DNA of 8,247 bases, from positions 1-8,247 of the forward strand of contig CAMVQX010000067.1 in assembly GCA_947169755.1 (NCBI GenBank), read 5' to 3'. Source of the DNA: an uncultured bacterium. Lineage in GTDB: Bacteria > Cyanobacteriota > Vampirovibrionia > Gastranaerophilales > Gastranaerophilaceae. This document shows, piece by piece, positions 5,827 to 8,247 of this stretch. Every line of letters begins with the position of its first letter. Position 1 is the stretch's first letter. Below the pieces are notes generated by a model. It saw nothing but the letters and a program-made list of their open reading frames with translations, was not told where the DNA came from and ran no database searches. The position numbers and the translations under genes are program-made.

Positions 5827-6297
5827 ATGAAAATTAAGAGTTCTGGCTATGATTATAGTAATAGTAAACAGACCTTTGGGATGAAGATCTACAAAGATCC
5901 TGAATATCGTCGTACTGTTGCTGTGTTGAGGGGTGTTTTTTCTAATTGTGATGAATTCGTTAAAGCTATAAATGATTCAATTATTGGTGGAAGTAAAGAT
6001 GCAGTTAATATTGCGTTTTTCACTATAAAAGCTCCTCATGATGGTTCATTGCCTGCTATAAGGTATTCATTTTGGAAAAAGAATGAAGCTCAACCTATAA
6101 CTGTTCATTATTGTGCTGTTGTTGATAATCTTAATAATATGAAGGATAAAATATTAAAAGATTGTCAAAGATTTATTAGTGGTGAAGATGACCAAATGAT
6201 TGAAGAACTTAATCGTGTTGAGGTGCAAAAACGCTTAGACAGAGGCTTGCCAATGGGCAATTTAAGAGATATACTTTCTTGGATTTTTAATAAATAA
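5827..6297 (+). CDS. Hypothetical protein, 156 aa, FG motif near N-terminus
   Basis: I do not recognise this family. AAAGGGG (5813-5819) lies seven bases before the ATG, and a strong hairpin terminator follows the TAA. There is no signal peptide or membrane helix, so it is probably cytoplasmic. The N-terminus carries Q15-T16-F17-G18-M19-K20-I21-Y22, comparable to Q13-F-G-A-F-R-Y19 in the protein at 105-593. Residues 28-100 alternate predicted strand-like and helix-like stretches (VAVLRGVF, NIAFFTIKAP, IRYSFWKK, ITVHYCAVVD), suggesting a small alpha/beta domain. Residues 101-135 are charged and helical. It is monocistronic, sitting between the repeat-rich intergenic region and gyrA. It could be a recently acquired or lineage-specific gene, but no homology is visible to decide. 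Confidence 0.75.
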   Translation: MKIKSSGYDYSNSKQTFGMKIYKDPEYRRTVAVLRGVFSNCDEFVKAINDSIIGGSKDAVNIAFFTIKAPHDGSLPAIRYSFWKKNEAQPITVHYCAVVDNLNNMKDKILKDCQRFISGEDDQMIEELNRVEVQKRLDRGLPMGNLRDILSWIFNK

Positions 6298-6320
6298 CAA
6301 AACTGAATATAGTATATAGT

Positions 6321-6345
6321 AGGGCGGGATACCAATCCCGCCTTT
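6321..6345 (+). terminator. Intrinsic terminator between the small gene and gyrA
   Basis: GGCGGGAT (6323-6330) pairs perfectly with ATCCCGCC (6335-6342) around loop ACCA. A G-T and an A-T pair extend the stem to ten. Only a short TTT follows before ATAAATA, so the T tail is weak, but the GC-rich stem and the position 23 bases after the stop at 6297 fit a terminator. It should insulate gyrA from the upstream unit. Confidence 0.65.
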
Positions 6346-6395
6346 ATAAATATAGTTTAAAATATTGTTTTTATTTGTAAAGTTTCATTTAAAAT

Positions 6396-6424
6396 TATTC
6401 ATTTAAACCTGTTTGTGATACAAT
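6396..6424 (+). promoter_or_regulatory. Candidate gyrA promoter (extended -10)
   Basis: TGATACAAT (6416-6424) gives a TGn extended -10 with TACAAT. The -35 at 17-bp spacing is weak (TATTCA, 6396-6401), which extended -10 promoters tolerate. Transcription would begin near 6431, giving a leader of about 28 bases. The rest of 6346-6395 is AT-rich with nothing else I can name. Confidence 0.5.
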
Positions 6425-6458
6425 ACTATCAGGGATAGCCAGATTTTAAGAGGTAAAA

Positions 6459-8247
6459 ATGAGTAATCAACAAAATATGTTTGCAGACGGAAAAATAGTT
6501 CCTGTCAATATTAGAGAAGAAATGAAACGTTCATATATAGACTACGCAATGAGCGTTATTGTCGGTCGTGCATTGCCGGATGTAAGAGATGGGCTTAAAC
6601 CTGTTCACAGACGTATATTATACGCCATGAACGAGCTTGGCATGACACCTGACAAACCGTTTAAAAAATGTGCACGTATCGTTGGTGAAGTTCTCGGTAA
6701 ATATCATCCGCACGGTGATAGCTCCGTATATGAAGCTTTAGTTCGTTTGGCGCAAGACTTTAACACAAGATATCTGGTAGTTGACGGGCATGGAAACTTT
6801 GGTTCTGTTGACGGTGACGGTGCAGCTGCAATGCGTTATACAGAAGCAAGAATGCACAAGATTACTCAGTCAATGCTTGCGGATATTGATTGCGAAACTG
6901 TTGAATTTGGACCAAACTTTGATGGCTCTTTACAAGAACCTTACGTTCTGCCTGTAAGACTTCCTATGTTGTTATTAAACGGTTGTGCAGGTATTGCTGT
7001 TGGTATGGCAACAAACGTTCCGCCTCATAATCTTTCTGAAGTTGTTGACGGTACAATAGCATTGATAGATAACCCGAATATTACAGTTGCGGAATTGATG
7101 GAATATATTAAAGGACCTGATTTCCCGACAGCTGCAACAATAATCGGACTTAATGACATAAAACAAGCATACGAGACAGGCCGCGGCTCAATAAAAATGC
7201 AGGCCGTTGCCGGTTTTGAAGAAATTTCGGGCGGTGCAGGCAGACAATCTCGTACTGCAATCGTTGTAACGGAAATTCCTTATCAGGTTAATAAATCAGT
7301 TCTTATCGAAAAAATGGCTGATTTGGTAAAAGAAGGCAGAATCAACGGTATCTCAGATATCAGAGATGAATCCGACAGAGAGGGCGTACGTATCGTAATT
7401 GAATTAAAACGTGATGCTAAACCTGATGTCGTAAAAAATAATTTGTTCAAATATACTCAATTATCAACAACTTTTGGTGTAAATATGCTTGCATTATGCG
7501 GTAAACAACCAAAATTGATGAATTTGTATGAAGTTTTGTCTGAATTTGTTGAACACAGAGTAGAAATAGTTACAAGAAGGACAATATTCTTCCTGAAAAA
7601 AGCAAAAATCAGAGCTCATATTTTAGCAGGCTTGATTATTGCTCTCGGCTCAATTGATGAAGTTATTGAGATTATCAAAAAATCAAAAACGGCTGATGAT
7701 GCAAGAGTCGCATTGATGAGCAGATTTGGACTCGATGTTGATCAATCAAATGCTATTTTGGAAATGCAATTGAGAAGATTAACAGGTTTGGAACAAGACA
7801 AAGTAAAAGCTGAATATGACGAATTGATCAAGAAAATTGCTGAATATGAAGATATTCTTGCAAGTCGTCAAAAAATTCTTGATATTATAAAAACAGAACT
7901 TCTTGAAGATAAAGAAAAATACGGTGACGAGAGAAAAACTCAAATTTTACCGGAGCAGGGTGAAGTTACAATTGAAGATTTAACTCCAAACACTCCAATG
8001 GCTGTATTTATTACTCATCAAGGATATTTGAAACGTATTTCGCTTGATACATTTGAAAGACAAAACAGAGCAACAAGAGGCAAATCAGGTATCAAAACAA
8101 AAGAAGATGATGACATTCAACATTTCTTTACTGCGATGATGCACGATAAAGTGTTATTCTTCTCATCTAAGGGTACTGTATACAGCTTAAATGTATATGA
8201 CTTCCCGGAAGGCGGTCGTCAATCAAAAGGTTTGCCGATTGTAAATG
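6459..8247 (+). CDS. gyrA: DNA gyrase subunit A, 3' end outside the window
   Basis: Subunit A of the type IIA topoisomerase cuts and rejoins DNA; with GyrB it introduces negative supercoils using ATP. The 596 codons visible cover the whole breakage-reunion domain and the start of the C-terminal beta-pinwheel. The active-site tyrosine is Y127 in AAAMRYTEAR. The quinolone-determining region reads KYHPHGDSSVYEA, with S88 and E92 at the positions equivalent to E. coli S83 and D87, the usual susceptible-type residues. The GyrA-box equivalent is QNRATRG (535-541), in place of the QRRGGRG type of many bacteria; its presence favours gyrase over ParC. The start ATG follows AAGAGG (6448-6453) by five bases. 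The sequence runs off the window in an open frame, so its C-terminus is not seen. Confidence 0.97.
   Translation, partial: MSNQQNMFADGKIVPVNIREEMKRSYIDYAMSVIVGRALPDVRDGLKPVHRRILYAMNELGMTPDKPFKKCARIVGEVLGKYHPHGDSSVYEALVRLAQDFNTRYLVVDGHGNFGSVDGDGAAAMRYTEARMHKITQSMLADIDCETVEFGPNFDGSLQEPYVLPVRLPMLLLNGCAGIAVGMATNVPPHNLSEVVDGTIALIDNPNITVAELMEYIKGPDFPTAATIIGLNDIKQAYETGRGSIKMQAVAGFEEISGGAGRQSRTAIVVTEIPYQVNKSVLIEKMADLVKEGRINGISDIRDESDREGVRIVIELKRDAKPDVVKNNLFKYTQLSTTFGVNMLALCGKQPKLMNLYEVLSEFVEHRVEIVTRRTIFFLKKAKIRAHILAGLIIALGSIDEVIEIIKKSKTADDARVALMSRFGLDVDQSNAILEMQLRRLTGLEQDKVKAEYDELIKKIAEYEDILASRQKILDIIKTELLEDKEKYGDERKTQILPEQGEVTIEDLTPNTPMAVFITHQGYLKRISLDTFERQNRATRGKSGIKTKEDDDIQHFFTAMMHDKVLFFSSKGTVYSLNVYDFPEGGRQSKGLPIVN

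Noticed and set aside
6711..6734. Fluoroquinolone-resistance substitution in gyrA
   Set aside because: S88 and E92 are residues normal for susceptible enzymes at the positions equivalent to E. coli 83 and 87.

Overview
The window is AT-rich bacterial chromosome with tight gene packing and clear AAGGAG-type ribosome binding sites. The best guess for the source is a non-photosynthetic relative of cyanobacteria, such as the gut Gastranaerophilales/Melainabacteria. This rests on three things: the GyrA-box segment in gyrA (QNRATRGKSG) looks like the cyanobacterial form as I remember it, the genome is AT-rich, and there are two small lineage-specific-looking proteins with an FG motif near the N-terminus. 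It is an inference, at about 0.55 to 0.6 confidence.

Layout. Positions 1-104 are a leader region with an inverted repeat. A small unrecognised protein follows (105-593), then a terminator-like hairpin (632-669), then an orphan NarL/FixJ response regulator (704-1363). A four-gene minus-strand cluster converges on the regulator and overlaps its 3' end by 29 bp. In transcription order the cluster is DAHP synthase (5199-4177), the universal P-loop ATPase YchF (4195-3098), tyrosyl-tRNA synthetase (3032-1806) and a C_GCAxxG_C_C putative redox protein (1802-1335). Overlaps of 19 bp and gaps of 65 and 3 bp suggest cotranscription. A weak internal promoter may precede tyrS.

The 609 bp between the DAHP synthase start and the next gene hold no convincing gene. 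They do hold two divergent direct copies of a hairpin-plus-AT module of about 60 bp (5262-5324 and 5600-5660). These bracket a core of about 275 bp whose right-hand part is GC-richer and full of inverted repeats, and which looks like an interspersed, non-coding repeat. Next come a candidate promoter, six perfect CATAG copies (5722-5751) and a second candidate promoter, all leading to a second small unrecognised protein (5827-6297). A clear hairpin terminator (6321-6345) separates it from gyrA (6459 to the window end, truncated), which has its own extended -10 promoter.

How the genes fit together. The minus-strand cluster joins the entry step of aromatic amino-acid synthesis to charging of tRNA-Tyr, with a ribosome-associated ATPase and a cysteine protein. 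gyrA and the response regulator are independent units. No complete undescribed system is obvious. The most unusual parts are the repeat element, the CATAG array between two promoters, and the pair of small FG-motif proteins.
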